A stretch of 64,000 nucleotides of DNA from Lachnospiraceae bacterium YSB2008. GTDB taxonomy: Bacteria > Bacillota > Clostridia > Lachnospirales > Lachnospiraceae. A program made the position numbers and the translations under genes. The DNA is taken from assembly GCA_000687655.1 (NCBI GenBank), contig JHWR01000015.1:21340-85339 (forward strand), read 5' to 3'. Positions 8,562 to 17,141 of this stretch are shown here, in pieces; within the stretch, counting starts at the first letter, position 1, and each line of letters starts with the position of its first letter. The notes beneath the pieces were generated by a model. That model was not told where the DNA came from, did no database searches, and saw nothing but the letters and a program-made list of their open reading frames with translations.

Positions 8562-9890
8562 ATGAAGAGGAAACTTTGTGTAGTTCTTGCTCTGGCTATG
8601 GCTCTCAGCATTACTGCCTGTGGCGGTAAAGGTAAGACAACAGAAACAGAAGCAACTACAGAAGCAACAACAGAGGCTAAGTCTCCGGAGGAGATGTATC
8701 CTGCAACAATCGACCCAAGAGATATCCATCCGGGTTCTCTCAACAGTGATGAGGACACAAGTGAGCGCTGGTATCCTGAAGGAGATACTTCTTCAGCAAT
8801 GTGCTTTACTCTTACTCAGACAAGACCTGAGGACGATTGCGTTGGACTTGCAATCTGCTTCTACAAGACAATTGATGGTAATGATGATGACCTTATAGAT
8901 ATGCCGCTCCGCGATGGTGGAAACGGACATGCTATAACCAAGGAATTCACATTCATGAAGGATAAGAGTGAGACTTACGACTTTGACTTCACTTTCCAGG
9001 ATAACTTCACATGCTATGACTTCAAGTCAGGCAAGGTATGGAAGAGAGCTCATCCTGAATATGGTTGCAAGGATCAGAGCTGGTATGATGATGCGTTCAA
9101 GGGACTTGTTGCATACCGTGATCTTGCAGGTTCAAAGTTCCAGCAGATAGTAATGAACGATGACGGTACATTTGTAGAGTCAGTTACTGATATGGACGAC
9201 ATGACAGGCCGCTGGGAAGTTCAGGGATCTAACGTTCTTATGCTTATCTATGATAATGAAGGCGACGGCGTTCAGACTATCGACGGCGGCGGACTTCTTG
9301 AGAACGGCGGCGAGGATGCTGATGAGACAACTACAGGTAACACATGGCAGCAGGAATTCAACATTTCAGCTGACGGCAAGGTTACAGAGTTTGGTCTCTT
9401 CCCTGTATACGATGATGATATGAACCTTACAGGTTATGATGCTGCATTCGAGCTTACAACAAAGGATGAGCTTGATGCACTTGAGAAGGAAAAGCAGGAA
9501 AAGGCTGATGCTTCAAAGGCAGCAGGAAGCCCTTATCCGGTTCCTGAAGTAGAAAACATCATGGATATTACACTTGAAGGTGTAAACATGGATCAGGATC
9601 CTGATTATGTAGTTGAGACAATGTCATGGGATGACAAGACATTTGCAAATCAGATGCGTGACGGAGATCTCGATGGTTATGTATTTGAGGTTCATGGATT
9701 TGCTGAGAAAGGCGGATTCTACGTTCCTTACGATGACGGCGAGCACAAGGCTATGTTTATGATATGGCCTATAAACGGCGCACCTAAGCCAAAAGATGCA
9801 ACAAACATCGTTCTTAAGGGTGTTCTGTGGCATTACGGTTCTAACTACTATGTATTCTATGATGCAGATCATATTACATATGACGAATAA
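8562..9890 (+). CDS. Lipoprotein of unknown function
   Basis: A 442-residue secreted lipoprotein. The signal peptide ends in a lipobox (SITAC, Cys about residue 20), followed by a low-complexity Thr/Glu/Ala linker (TEATTEA) of about 20 residues that would span the cell wall. The rest is acidic and rich in Asp, Gly and Tyr, without a domain I recognise. A GGAGG lies 6 nt before the ATG. It is followed by a second, shorter lipoprotein with a similar signal peptide, linker and leader, suggesting a local pair made from a common module. Confidence 0.8.
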   Translation: MKRKLCVVLALAMALSITACGGKGKTTETEATTEATTEAKSPEEMYPATIDPRDIHPGSLNSDEDTSERWYPEGDTSSAMCFTLTQTRPEDDCVGLAICFYKTIDGNDDDLIDMPLRDGGNGHAITKEFTFMKDKSETYDFDFTFQDNFTCYDFKSGKVWKRAHPEYGCKDQSWYDDAFKGLVAYRDLAGSKFQQIVMNDDGTFVESVTDMDDMTGRWEVQGSNVLMLIYDNEGDGVQTIDGGGLLENGGEDADETTTGNTWQQEFNISADGKVTEFGLFPVYDDDMNLTGYDAAFELTTKDELDALEKEKQEKADASKAAGSPYPVPEVENIMDITLEGVNMDQDPDYVVETMSWDDKTFANQMRDGDLDGYVFEVHGFAEKGGFYVPYDDGEHKAMFMIWPINGAPKPKDATNIVLKGVLWHYGSNYYVFYDADHITYDE

Positions 9891-9970
9891 TCTGATAGCA
9901 GCACGTACATGAAATGTGTGCGCGGTTTATCATTAGCAAGAGGTTATTAGGCTTAAAAAGGAGGAAGGGT

Positions 9971-11062
9971 ATGAGAAAGAAGATTTGTCTGTTGCTGGCA
10001 GCTGCACTTGTCATCGGACTTACTGCCTGTGGCGGAAAGGATGATGCAACAGAGGCGACAACCGCTGAGGTGACTGAGACAGTTACTGAAACAGGAGCTT
10101 CAGACGGAGATGTTACAGAGGCTGATTCTGCCGGAAGTACCGAAGAGGCTACTGAGGAAGCAGAAGCAGTACCGGAGTACAGTGTTCCGGATGAGTATAC
10201 ATTCGACGGAGCATTTAAGCTCAAGATTCTCGGATATGAGTATTTCGATACCGAGGATAAGTATGAGTACAACATAGTTAACATATACTATGATTTCACC
10301 AACATAACTGACGGTAAGTTCAGAGGAGTCAACAGTATATACTGGCATGCTACTCAGGACGGTGAGGAGCTGCAATATGACCCGAGCAGCAATATTACCT
10401 TCAGTAATATGGACTACAACGACAATATATGGTTCTCCCTGCAGACGGGCGTTACTATCCGTGGCTATGCACAGTTTGCATGTAAGAAGGACAGCACCAG
10501 CCCTATATCAGTCGGTGCAGGTGAGAAGAATGAGGAGTATCCTTTCACATTCGATGTTTATCCAACATGGGAAATGCCTGATATGAGATCAGAGAAGTTC
10601 GAATTTGCCAAGGTCGACAATCCTTCATATGGTCCGGGCAATATAGATTCAGGCTCAAGTGAAGGCAAGTACGACATAAAGATAAACGGTATCAAAAATT
10701 ATTCAACTGATGATGATTTCAATGCTGAAGGTGAGCTGGTTAAGCATAATATCGTAGGTATCGAATACACCATAACCAATAATTCTGAGAGAGCAACCAA
10801 TCCTTTCATGCTCATGATGAATGATAACTACGTATTCCAGGATGGTGCATCATTGATTGACTGCGGTGCCGGTGTTGAACTTCCGGAGCACGGAGTTACT
10901 CAGAAGGAACGTACACTGTATCAGGATCTTGAGCCGGGTCAGACATCAACTGTAGTTGTTTATTACAAGCTGAGATCAGACAGTCCTATCGAGGTAGTAT
11001 TCAAGACATTCCTCGGTACAGAGCCATTGGCAGATATGGTTTATGAGCTTGAGCTCCCATAA
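9971..11062 (+). CDS. Lipoprotein with DUF5067-like domains
   Basis: A 363-residue lipoprotein. The start at 9971 is chosen because GGAGG precedes it and a normal signal peptide follows (lipobox LTAC); a longer upstream frame is spurious. A Thr/Glu/Ala-rich linker spans about residues 25-75. Two similar beta-rich segments follow (around 85-200 and 225-360). Each has a KIxxxxY...Y...VxIxYxxTN pattern typical of DUF5067/telokin-like domains of Firmicute surface proteins. Function unknown, probably cell-surface. Confidence 0.75.
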   Translation: MRKKICLLLAAALVIGLTACGGKDDATEATTAEVTETVTETGASDGDVTEADSAGSTEEATEEAEAVPEYSVPDEYTFDGAFKLKILGYEYFDTEDKYEYNIVNIYYDFTNITDGKFRGVNSIYWHATQDGEELQYDPSSNITFSNMDYNDNIWFSLQTGVTIRGYAQFACKKDSTSPISVGAGEKNEEYPFTFDVYPTWEMPDMRSEKFEFAKVDNPSYGPGNIDSGSSEGKYDIKINGIKNYSTDDDFNAEGELVKHNIVGIEYTITNNSERATNPFMLMMNDNYVFQDGASLIDCGAGVELPEHGVTQKERTLYQDLEPGQTSTVVVYYKLRSDSPIEVVFKTFLGTEPLADMVYELELP

Positions 11063-11107
11063 GTATAGAAAGCTTCTGTTACACACAACATAATAATCAG
11101 AGTATAA

Positions 11108-11145
11108 GAGGGCGACGCCACTTCACATGGCGCCGCTCTTTTTCT
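11108..11145 (+). terminator. Rho-independent terminator of the second lipoprotein gene
   Basis: A GC-rich interrupted stem (GAG-GCG-CGCCA with TGGCG-CGC-CTC), a 7-nt loop and a TTTTT run. Confidence 0.8.
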
Positions 11146-11163
11146 ATGTTTTTGCATTGCCTG

Positions 11164-11184
11164 GTTATAGGTAAAACCTAATGC
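11164..11184. promoter_or_regulatory. Predicted LysR (MtaR-like) operator, site A
   Basis: GTTATAGG-TAAAA-CCTA followed by ATGC. It matches site B (13687-13707) and site C (27042-27062) in arm sequence and spacing. Its centre lies about 65 bp upstream of the start point implied by the TATAAT at 11228-11233, the usual position for LysR activators. The poor -35 (TATCCA, 17-bp spacing) fits an activator-dependent promoter. Confidence 0.6.
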
Positions 11185-11204
11185 GGGCTCTTTGTTATAT
11201 GTAT

Positions 11205-11233
11205 TATCCAAGAACGGAAAGCGAGGATATAAT
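11205..11233 (+). promoter_or_regulatory. Promoter of the trans-sulfuration gene
   Basis: -10 TATAAT at 11228-11233, weak -35 TATCCA at 11205-11210, spacing 17 bp. Confidence 0.5.
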
Positions 11234-11288
11234 CTCCACTAAAGTGTTTTTAATACGATGAATTATGATCACTATTGGAGGAACAAAG

Positions 11289-12425
11289 ATGGAGTTATCT
11301 ATTGAAAGTCGATGTATACATTTAGAAGAAGATAACAGAGCGGCGAGATATGGTGCAATAAGCTTTCCTATATACCAGACGGCAACCTTTGCACATCCCG
11401 GACTTGGAGAAAGTACAGGGTATGATTACAGCAGGCTTCAGAATCCTACGAGAGAGCATCTTGAGAAGGTTGTTGCAGCATTGGAAAAGGGAGAAGACGC
11501 GGTAGCTTTTTCAAGCGGACTGGCGGCCATAGCTGCAGCTATAGAACTTTTCAAGTCGGGTGACCATATCATAGCAGAAGCTGATCTGTATGGAGGTTCT
11601 ACGAGACTTTTCAATATGATAAGAGAAAAACATGGGATATCCTTCACATTTGTTGATTGTAAGGAAGACATAGAAGAGTACTTCAGGCCTGAGACCAGGG
11701 CGGTTTTTATAGAAACGCCCACTAACCCAATGATGAATATCATAGATATAGAGAAGGTTGCGAAGGCTGCTCATGCTCACGGCGCACTTCTGATAGTTGA
11801 CAATACATTTCTGTCTCCTTATTTCCAGAATCCTCTGGAACTTGGAGCAGATATAGTGGTTCACAGTGGTACCAAATATCTGTCGGGACATAATGATACA
11901 CTTGCAGGATTTGTCATTTCAAAGGATAAGTCGGTGTGTGAAGAAATAAGAAATGCATTTAAGATTATAGGTTCAAGCCTCGCTCCATTTGACAGCTGGC
12001 TCATATTAAGAGGCATCAAGACATTGGCAGTCAGAATGGAAAGGGCAGCTGAAAATGCAGAGAAGATAGCAAAGTTCCTGAAGGGAAATCCGCATGTTTC
12101 CAGGGTGCTGTATCCGGGACTTCCGGAGCATCAGGGGTATGAGATCATGAAGAAGCAGTCAAGGGGATTCGGCGCAATGCTGACCTTTGATATAGACAGT
12201 CCGGAAAGAGTGGAAGGAATACTTAAGAATCTCAAGGTTATTCAGTACGCTGAAAGCCTGGGTGGAACAGAGAGTCTTATAACATATCCCATCCTTCAGA
12301 CTCATGCGGACGTACCTACGGATATTCTTTCTGAGTGCGGTGTATCAAGAACTACACTCAGGATGTCAGTAGGAATAGAGAATGTAGATGATCTGATCAA
12401 CGATCTGGAATCGGTTCTTGGCTAA
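11289..12425 (+). CDS. Trans-sulfuration PLP enzyme (cystathionine gamma-synthase/lyase family)
   Basis: A 378-residue Cys/Met-metabolism PLP enzyme. It has the YSRLQNPT motif, the SSGLAAI phosphate-binding loop, the VDNTFLSPYFQNPL segment and the PLP lysine in HSGTKYLSGHND. Members make cystathionine from an activated homoserine (MetB) or cleave cystathionine or homocysteine (MccB/MegL), and the sequence alone does not decide. Pairing with a PatB/MalY beta-lyase favours a methionine-synthesis or cysteine-to-homocysteine role. The start at 11289 follows TTGGAGG; the ATG at 11265 lacks a ribosome site. Confidence 0.85.
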   Translation: MELSIESRCIHLEEDNRAARYGAISFPIYQTATFAHPGLGESTGYDYSRLQNPTREHLEKVVAALEKGEDAVAFSSGLAAIAAAIELFKSGDHIIAEADLYGGSTRLFNMIREKHGISFTFVDCKEDIEEYFRPETRAVFIETPTNPMMNIIDIEKVAKAAHAHGALLIVDNTFLSPYFQNPLELGADIVVHSGTKYLSGHNDTLAGFVISKDKSVCEEIRNAFKIIGSSLAPFDSWLILRGIKTLAVRMERAAENAEKIAKFLKGNPHVSRVLYPGLPEHQGYEIMKKQSRGFGAMLTFDIDSPERVEGILKNLKVIQYAESLGGTESLITYPILQTHADVPTDILSECGVSRTTLRMSVGIENVDDLINDLESVLG

Positions 12426-12485
12426 AAGAACCGGAGTTCCGCCCCGTATCCCGCGCTCGGCGCGGCGCACGTTGTTCTGCAAATA
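12426..12485. repeat. Small GC-rich palindromic patch between the two sulfur genes
   Basis: A GC-rich stretch (GAACCGGAGTTC palindrome, then CGCGCTCGGCGCGGCGC) stands out from the AT-rich flanks. Similar patches occur at 13774-13830 and 21520-21560. No gene. Confidence 0.4.
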
Positions 12486-12504
12486 TAAAAATGGAGAATC
12501 AGGA

Positions 12505-13710
12505 ATGAGTGAGAGAAATCTGGATTTTGATAAGGTAGTGGAAAGAAGGGGCACAAAGAGCCTGAAATATGATTTTGCAGTTGAGAGAGGACGTCCGAAG
12601 GACGTTCTTCCTCTTTGGGTAGCAGATATGGACTTTAAGATATCTTCTTATATAGAAGATGCCCTGTTGGAACAGGTGAGACATGCCATATACGGTTATA
12701 CAGAAACGGATGAAAGCTATTTTGAGGCTGTCAGAGAATGGTTCGGCAAACATCATAACTGGGATGTAAAGAAGGAATGGTTTATACATACTCCGGGGGT
12801 TGTATTTGCCATAGCTCTTGCTGTCAGAGCCTTTACCGAAAAGGGTGACAGTGTTCTGATCCAGCAGCCGGTCTATTATCCATTCAGTGAAGTGATCACT
12901 GATAACGGAAGGAAGCTTGTCAGTAATGACCTTGTGTATGACAGCAATAACGGAAGCTATTCCATCGATTTTGATGATTTCGAGAGAAAAGTCTCTGAAA
13001 ACAGTGTTAAGCTCTTCCTTCTCTGCAGCCCGCATAACCCTGTGGGAAGAGTATGGGACATCAATGAACTTGAAAAAATAGGAAATATATGTAAGAAGTA
13101 CGGCGTCACAGTTTTCAGTGATGAGATTCATGCAGATTTTGCGTGGGAGAAAAAGCATCATGTTTTCACAACTGTGGACGATACATTTGCAGATTTTTCC
13201 ATAATAGCAACAGCACCCAGCAAAACGTTCAATATAGCAGGACTTCAGGTGTCGAATATATTCATTCCGGACAGTGAGTTAAAGAAGAGGTTTGAAAAGG
13301 AATATGATGCATCGGGATACAGCCAGCTGAATTCAGCGGGAATTATAGCTGCAGAGGCGGCTTATAAGGATGGCGAAGAATGGTATCTCGCGATGAGAGA
13401 GTATGTGAAGGCAAATATAGATTATGCAGACACATTTATACGCGAAAGGATACCGGGAGTAAAGATGATAAAAACTGAAGGTACGTATCTTGTCTGGCTC
13501 GACTTCGGAGAGCTCGGCCTGGAAGTAAGGGAACTGGATGACCTGATAATAAATAAAGCAGGTCTCTGGTTGGACAGCGGCCGCATATTTGGAAAAACGG
13601 GAAGAGGATTCCAGAGGATAAATGTGGCGTGCCCGAGAAAAACTCTCGAAGAGGCGTTAATTCGAATAGAAAATGCAGCTAATTCTGTTATAGGACAAGC
13701 CTATAACTAA
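12505..13710 (+). CDS. patB: MalY/PatB family cystathionine beta-lyase-type aminotransferase
   Basis: A 401-residue fold-type I PLP enzyme that cleaves C-S bonds of cystathionine or cysteine-like substrates. Family features are LWVADMDF near the N-terminus, YGYTE, PHNPVGR, SDEIHADF and the PLP-lysine segment APSKTFNIAGLQ. The start at 12505 gives the normal family N-terminus; the longer frame would translate the GC-rich patch. It lies 79 nt after the trans-sulfuration gene, probably in one operon. Its last codons contain predicted operator B, so coding and regulatory sequence overlap. Confidence 0.88.
   Translation: MSERNLDFDKVVERRGTKSLKYDFAVERGRPKDVLPLWVADMDFKISSYIEDALLEQVRHAIYGYTETDESYFEAVREWFGKHHNWDVKKEWFIHTPGVVFAIALAVRAFTEKGDSVLIQQPVYYPFSEVITDNGRKLVSNDLVYDSNNGSYSIDFDDFERKVSENSVKLFLLCSPHNPVGRVWDINELEKIGNICKKYGVTVFSDEIHADFAWEKKHHVFTTVDDTFADFSIIATAPSKTFNIAGLQVSNIFIPDSELKKRFEKEYDASGYSQLNSAGIIAAEAAYKDGEEWYLAMREYVKANIDYADTFIRERIPGVKMIKTEGTYLVWLDFGELGLEVRELDDLIINKAGLWLDSGRIFGKTGRGFQRINVACPRKTLEEALIRIENAANSVIGQAYN
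13687..13707. promoter_or_regulatory. Predicted LysR (MtaR-like) operator, site B
   Basis: A perfect dyad GTTATAGG-N5-CCTATAAC, followed by TAATGC, located across the end of patB. It lies about 59 bp upstream of the start point implied by a TATACT at 13744-13749, so it probably serves the downstream MATE gene. Confidence 0.65.
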
Positions 13711-13773
13711 TGCTAAAAATTAACTTTTTTTCAAACTCAGAAGTATACTGCCTGATTATGACTTTGTTATTTA

Positions 13774-13830
13774 GTGGTTGCTTCGCAACCCGCACTCAGT
13801 GCAGCGTATGTCGCGAGCGGCACATTTAAT
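13774..13830. repeat. Hairpin-rich patch before the MATE gene
   Basis: Consecutive small hairpins: GGTTGC-TTC-GCAACC (6-bp perfect stem) and GCACT-C-AGTGC, then a GTCGCGAGCGGC stretch. It sits in the 5' untranslated region of the MATE gene. The in-frame GTG at 13774 would translate it, which I consider spurious. Confidence 0.5.
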
Positions 13831-13842
13831 GAGAATAAAACT

Positions 13843-15174
13843 ATGAATTTACTAGAGGATAATATAAAAAAGCTGTATATGAGATATCTTATCCCCGCTG
13901 TAGGCGGGGCTATGATCATCGCAGTATACAGCTTTGTTGATATGCTTGCAGTCGGAAAGGGCGTAGGCCCGGATGGTTCGGCTGCAATTGCTGTTGTAAT
14001 GCCGGTTTTTAATCTGGCTGACTTTTTCGGTTTTCTTACAGGAGTCGGTGGAGCAGTCCTTATAAGCGTTTCGCAGGGCAGGGGCGAGACTGAAAAGAGA
14101 AATGAACATTTTACGGCGTCATTTCTTCTTACAGTAATCCTTGCAGCATCATCCTGGGCTGGTCTATTTTTCTTCATGGAAGAGATATTCAGGCTGTTCG
14201 GTGCGAGCGAGGAACTGCTTCCATACTGCATAGGATATGGGAAATACATAATATATGCATATCCGACATTTCTTCTGGTGGGTTATCTTTCCTGTGTTGT
14301 AAGGAATGATAACGATCCATTTTTTGTGCTTGCAGGCCTTATAAGCGGTGCAGTATGTAATTCTCTGGGTGATTATATATTTGTATTTGTACTGAAAATG
14401 GGGATTGACGGAGCGGGGCTTGCGTCTGCTTCCGGTTCTGTGATTCAGTGCATTATACTGTCGATACATTTTCTGAGAAAGAGTAATACTCTCAGATTCG
14501 CGAAGGTAAAAGGGCTGATTCAGGCCTTTATTTCTGTTGTCAAAAACGGATTCGGAGCAAGCTTCGTAAATATTTCCCTTATTCTTTCTTATTTCTTCCT
14601 GAATAATCAGATCATGAAGTATTCGGATGAGTCTGCATTGGCTGTATATGGAGTCATATCTACTCTTGGAGTTCTGTTCCAGGGGGTATTCTCAGGAATA
14701 GGTGTGGCGGCTCAGCCGATAATCTCCGAAAATTACGGTGGCGGAAGGAAGGGCCGCATTCTGGAAATACACAGGCAGGCTCTGACGGCTTCACTCGCTT
14801 TTGGAGCTGTATGTACTCTGGCCGGAGTCATATTTCCGGTGGGAATCACTAACCTTCTGGTGACAGTTACAGAAGAACTCACGCCATATGTATATTCGAC
14901 AGTTCCGATGTTTTCACTTTCTTTTGTCTTTAAGGCATTCAATACCTATGTGCTCATACTCTTCCAGTCGCTTGAGAAGAGCAGGGCTGCTATGGTTCTT
15001 TCCATATGTGAAGGGGCATCTCTGAACATATGTCTTTTGTTTCTCTTTTCTATACTTATGGGAACACGAGGAATCTGGCTTTCCATCACAGCTACTGAGG
15101 TTATAGTTGCCGTAGTTTCTGCATTCCTTTTATCCGGACTTAAGTTGAATAAAAAAACCAACGTTGCTTCTTGA
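13843..15174 (+). CDS. MATE family efflux transporter
   Basis: A 443-residue polytopic membrane protein with about 12 helices. It is a cation-coupled multidrug/toxin exporter of the MATE/MatE fold. The N-terminus (MNLLEDNIKKLYMRYLIPAVGGAM) and the VDMLAVG and GVGGAVLIS stretches match the family. The start at 13843 gives the usual N-terminus, although its ribosome site is weak. Operator B upstream and the LysR gene 90 nt downstream suggest it belongs to the sulfur amino-acid regulon. Its substrate is unknown. Confidence 0.85.
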   Translation: MNLLEDNIKKLYMRYLIPAVGGAMIIAVYSFVDMLAVGKGVGPDGSAAIAVVMPVFNLADFFGFLTGVGGAVLISVSQGRGETEKRNEHFTASFLLTVILAASSWAGLFFFMEEIFRLFGASEELLPYCIGYGKYIIYAYPTFLLVGYLSCVVRNDNDPFFVLAGLISGAVCNSLGDYIFVFVLKMGIDGAGLASASGSVIQCIILSIHFLRKSNTLRFAKVKGLIQAFISVVKNGFGASFVNISLILSYFFLNNQIMKYSDESALAVYGVISTLGVLFQGVFSGIGVAAQPIISENYGGGRKGRILEIHRQALTASLAFGAVCTLAGVIFPVGITNLLVTVTEELTPYVYSTVPMFSLSFVFKAFNTYVLILFQSLEKSRAAMVLSICEGASLNICLLFLFSILMGTRGIWLSITATEVIVAVVSAFLLSGLKLNKKTNVAS

Positions 15175-15264
15175 AAAATGTATCGAAATAACCGATAATC
15201 CCGTTATGGCAGATATTAATTTCATTTTTAAAATGAAAGGAAAAACCGTAGCGGAGGTTTTCGG

Positions 15265-16167
15265 ATGACTATTACACAACTCAGATATGTTATTACTGTG
15301 GCTGAGTCTGCTTCTATGAATGAGGCGGCAAAGAAGCTTTTCATTTCACAGCCATCTCTTTCTACAACTATCAGAGAGCTCGAAGAGGAAGCGGGAATAG
15401 AGCTCTTTATAAGGAACAACAGGGGTATAAGACTGACTCCGGAAGGAGAGGAGTTCCTGGGGTATGCCAAGCAGGTTGTAGATCAGTATGAGCTTATAGA
15501 GCAGAAATATATAACAGGCGAGAAACAGAAGAAGCATTTCAGCGTTTCGTGTCAGCACTATGCATTTGCAGTCGACGCATTTGCAAGAATGGTCAAGCAG
15601 TTCGGCATGGACGAATATGAATTTGCTATTTATGAGACGCGGACTGCAGATGTTATAGCGGATGTCAGAGGCTTTAAGAGTGAGATAGGAATACTGTATC
15701 TAAATGATTTCAACCGTAAGGTTCTGACAAAGATGTTCGATGAAGGCGGACTGGAATTCCACCCGATAGCCGATTGTGATGCCTATGTTTATATGCATAA
15801 GGCGCATCCTCTGGCAGGTAAGAAGAGCATTGCATTTGAAGAACTTGCGGATTATCCGTGCCTTACATTTGAACAGGGTAATAATAATTCATTTTACTTC
15901 TCAGAGGAGATGCTTCCGACCTTCAAATACAGACAGCTGATCAAGGTATGTGACCGTGCGACAAGCCTGAACCTGATGCTGGGACTCAATGGATATACCA
16001 TATGTTCTGGTATCATCTGTGAGGAACTGAACGGTGCGGATTACTGCGCTGTGCCTCTTAAGGGGGATGAGAAGATGACGGTCGGTTATATCGTAAGAAA
16101 GAATATGAAGCTCAGTGCTTTGGGAAAGAAGTATCTGGAAGAAATCGATACATTTCTAAATAGCTAG
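15265..16167 (+). CDS. LysR family regulator resembling streptococcal MtaR/CpsY
   Basis: A 300-residue LysR regulator. It has an N-terminal winged helix (residues 1-60, MNEAAKKLFISQPSLS) and a C-terminal effector domain. The effector domain shares diagnostic segments with the MtaR/CpsY/MetR regulators of streptococci from memory: ETRTADVIADV, GILYLNDFNRKVLTKM, NSFYFSEEMLP and LNGYTICSGI. Those proteins control methionine synthesis and uptake through TATAGTT-type dyads. This makes it the natural candidate to bind the three TTATAGG-type dyads at 11164, 13687 and 27042. GGAGG precedes the ATG. Confidence 0.85.
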   Translation: MTITQLRYVITVAESASMNEAAKKLFISQPSLSTTIRELEEEAGIELFIRNNRGIRLTPEGEEFLGYAKQVVDQYELIEQKYITGEKQKKHFSVSCQHYAFAVDAFARMVKQFGMDEYEFAIYETRTADVIADVRGFKSEIGILYLNDFNRKVLTKMFDEGGLEFHPIADCDAYVYMHKAHPLAGKKSIAFEELADYPCLTFEQGNNNSFYFSEEMLPTFKYRQLIKVCDRATSLNLMLGLNGYTICSGIICEELNGADYCAVPLKGDEKMTVGYIVRKNMKLSALGKKYLEEIDTFLNS

Positions 16168-16187
16168 CTTTTGTTTACAAAAATATG

Positions 16188-16207
16188 CGTATATTGTAAA
16201 ATATACG
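16188..16207. promoter_or_regulatory. Perfect 8-bp hairpin in the lysR-degV gap
   Basis: CGTATATT-GTAA-AATATACG. There is no T-run after it, so it is more likely an operator than a terminator. Confidence 0.4.
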
Positions 16208-16253
16208 TCAAATGCGTGACTGTAAATATACAATAGTTTAAAGGGGTTTTAAC

Positions 16254-17138
16254 ATGGCAGATTATGTTGTAAGTTGTAGTTCGTCGGCGGATCTTACCGA
16301 TGAATATACAAAGGAGAGAGGAATTGTTTATGTCAGCCATACAATGTCTCTGAACGGGACTGAGTATCTGGATGACATGTGGCAGAGCATGAAGCCGGAG
16401 GAAATGTATCAGAGAATGATAGACGGCGAAGAGAGTAAGACTTCGCAGGTTTCCGTGGCTGCCTACGTAGATCATTTCACCAAATATCTGGAACAGGGAA
16501 AGGATATACTTCACCTTTCACTTTCATCAGGTATTTCCGGAACTGTAAATGCGGCTATGAACGCAAAATCAATGCTTGAAGAAAAATATCCGGACAGAAA
16601 GATATATATAGTTGATTCGCTTGCTGCATCTTCGGGCTTCGGTCTTCTTGTAGATAAGATTGCCGACCTGAAAGATGAGGGTAAGACTATTGATGAAGCT
16701 TATCAGTTTGCTGAAGATCATAAGCTGAATCTGATTCACTGGTTCTTCTCTTCGGACCTTACATTTTATATAAAGGGCGGAAGAGTTTCAAAGACAGCAG
16801 GATTCGTAGGAAATCTTCTGAATATATGCCCACTTCTGAATGTTGACTATATGGGAAGACTTATCCCGAGAGAGAAGATCAGAACAAAGAAGAAGGTTAT
16901 AAAACGTATAGTTGAGAAGATGGAAGAGCTTGCAGATAATGGTCACGATTATGACGGCAAGGTTTTCCTGTCTCAGTCTGCATGCTACGATGATGCACAG
17001 GCTGTAGTAGATCTTATAAAAGGAAAATTCCCTAAGGTTAAGGAGATAAGGATATTCCCTATCGGGGCAACCATAGGAGCACATACAGGACCCGGAACGG
17101 TAGCGCTGTTTTTCTGGGGAAAGAAAAGGGAGGATTAA
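16254..17138 (+). CDS. DegV family fatty-acid-binding protein
   Basis: A 294-residue DegV protein. The family binds a fatty acid in a deep pocket and, as FakB, presents it to the FakA kinase. The SSSADLT motif at the N-terminus, the SSGISGTVNAA motif that contacts the carboxylate and the IGATIGAHTGPGTVALFF C-terminal signature are all present. It directly precedes the purine genes (3-nt gap), so it may be cotranscribed with them, although no functional link is evident. Confidence 0.92.
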   Translation: MADYVVSCSSSADLTDEYTKERGIVYVSHTMSLNGTEYLDDMWQSMKPEEMYQRMIDGEESKTSQVSVAAYVDHFTKYLEQGKDILHLSLSSGISGTVNAAMNAKSMLEEKYPDRKIYIVDSLAASSGFGLLVDKIADLKDEGKTIDEAYQFAEDHKLNLIHWFFSSDLTFYIKGGRVSKTAGFVGNLLNICPLLNVDYMGRLIPREKIRTKKKVIKRIVEKMEELADNGHDYDGKVFLSQSACYDDAQAVVDLIKGKFPKVKEIRIFPIGATIGAHTGPGTVALFFWGKKRED

Positions 17139-17141
17139 AAA

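Noticed and set aside
12418..12504. Longer start for PatB
   Set aside because: The additional 29 residues (Arg/Pro-rich) come from the GC-rich patch and overlap the upstream gene; the ATG at 12505 has a ribosome site and matches the family.
13774..13842. Upstream GTG start extending the MATE protein by 23 residues
   Set aside because: It would translate the hairpin-rich patch (VASQPALSAAYVASGTF) and has no ribosome site; family members start at the ATG at 13843.
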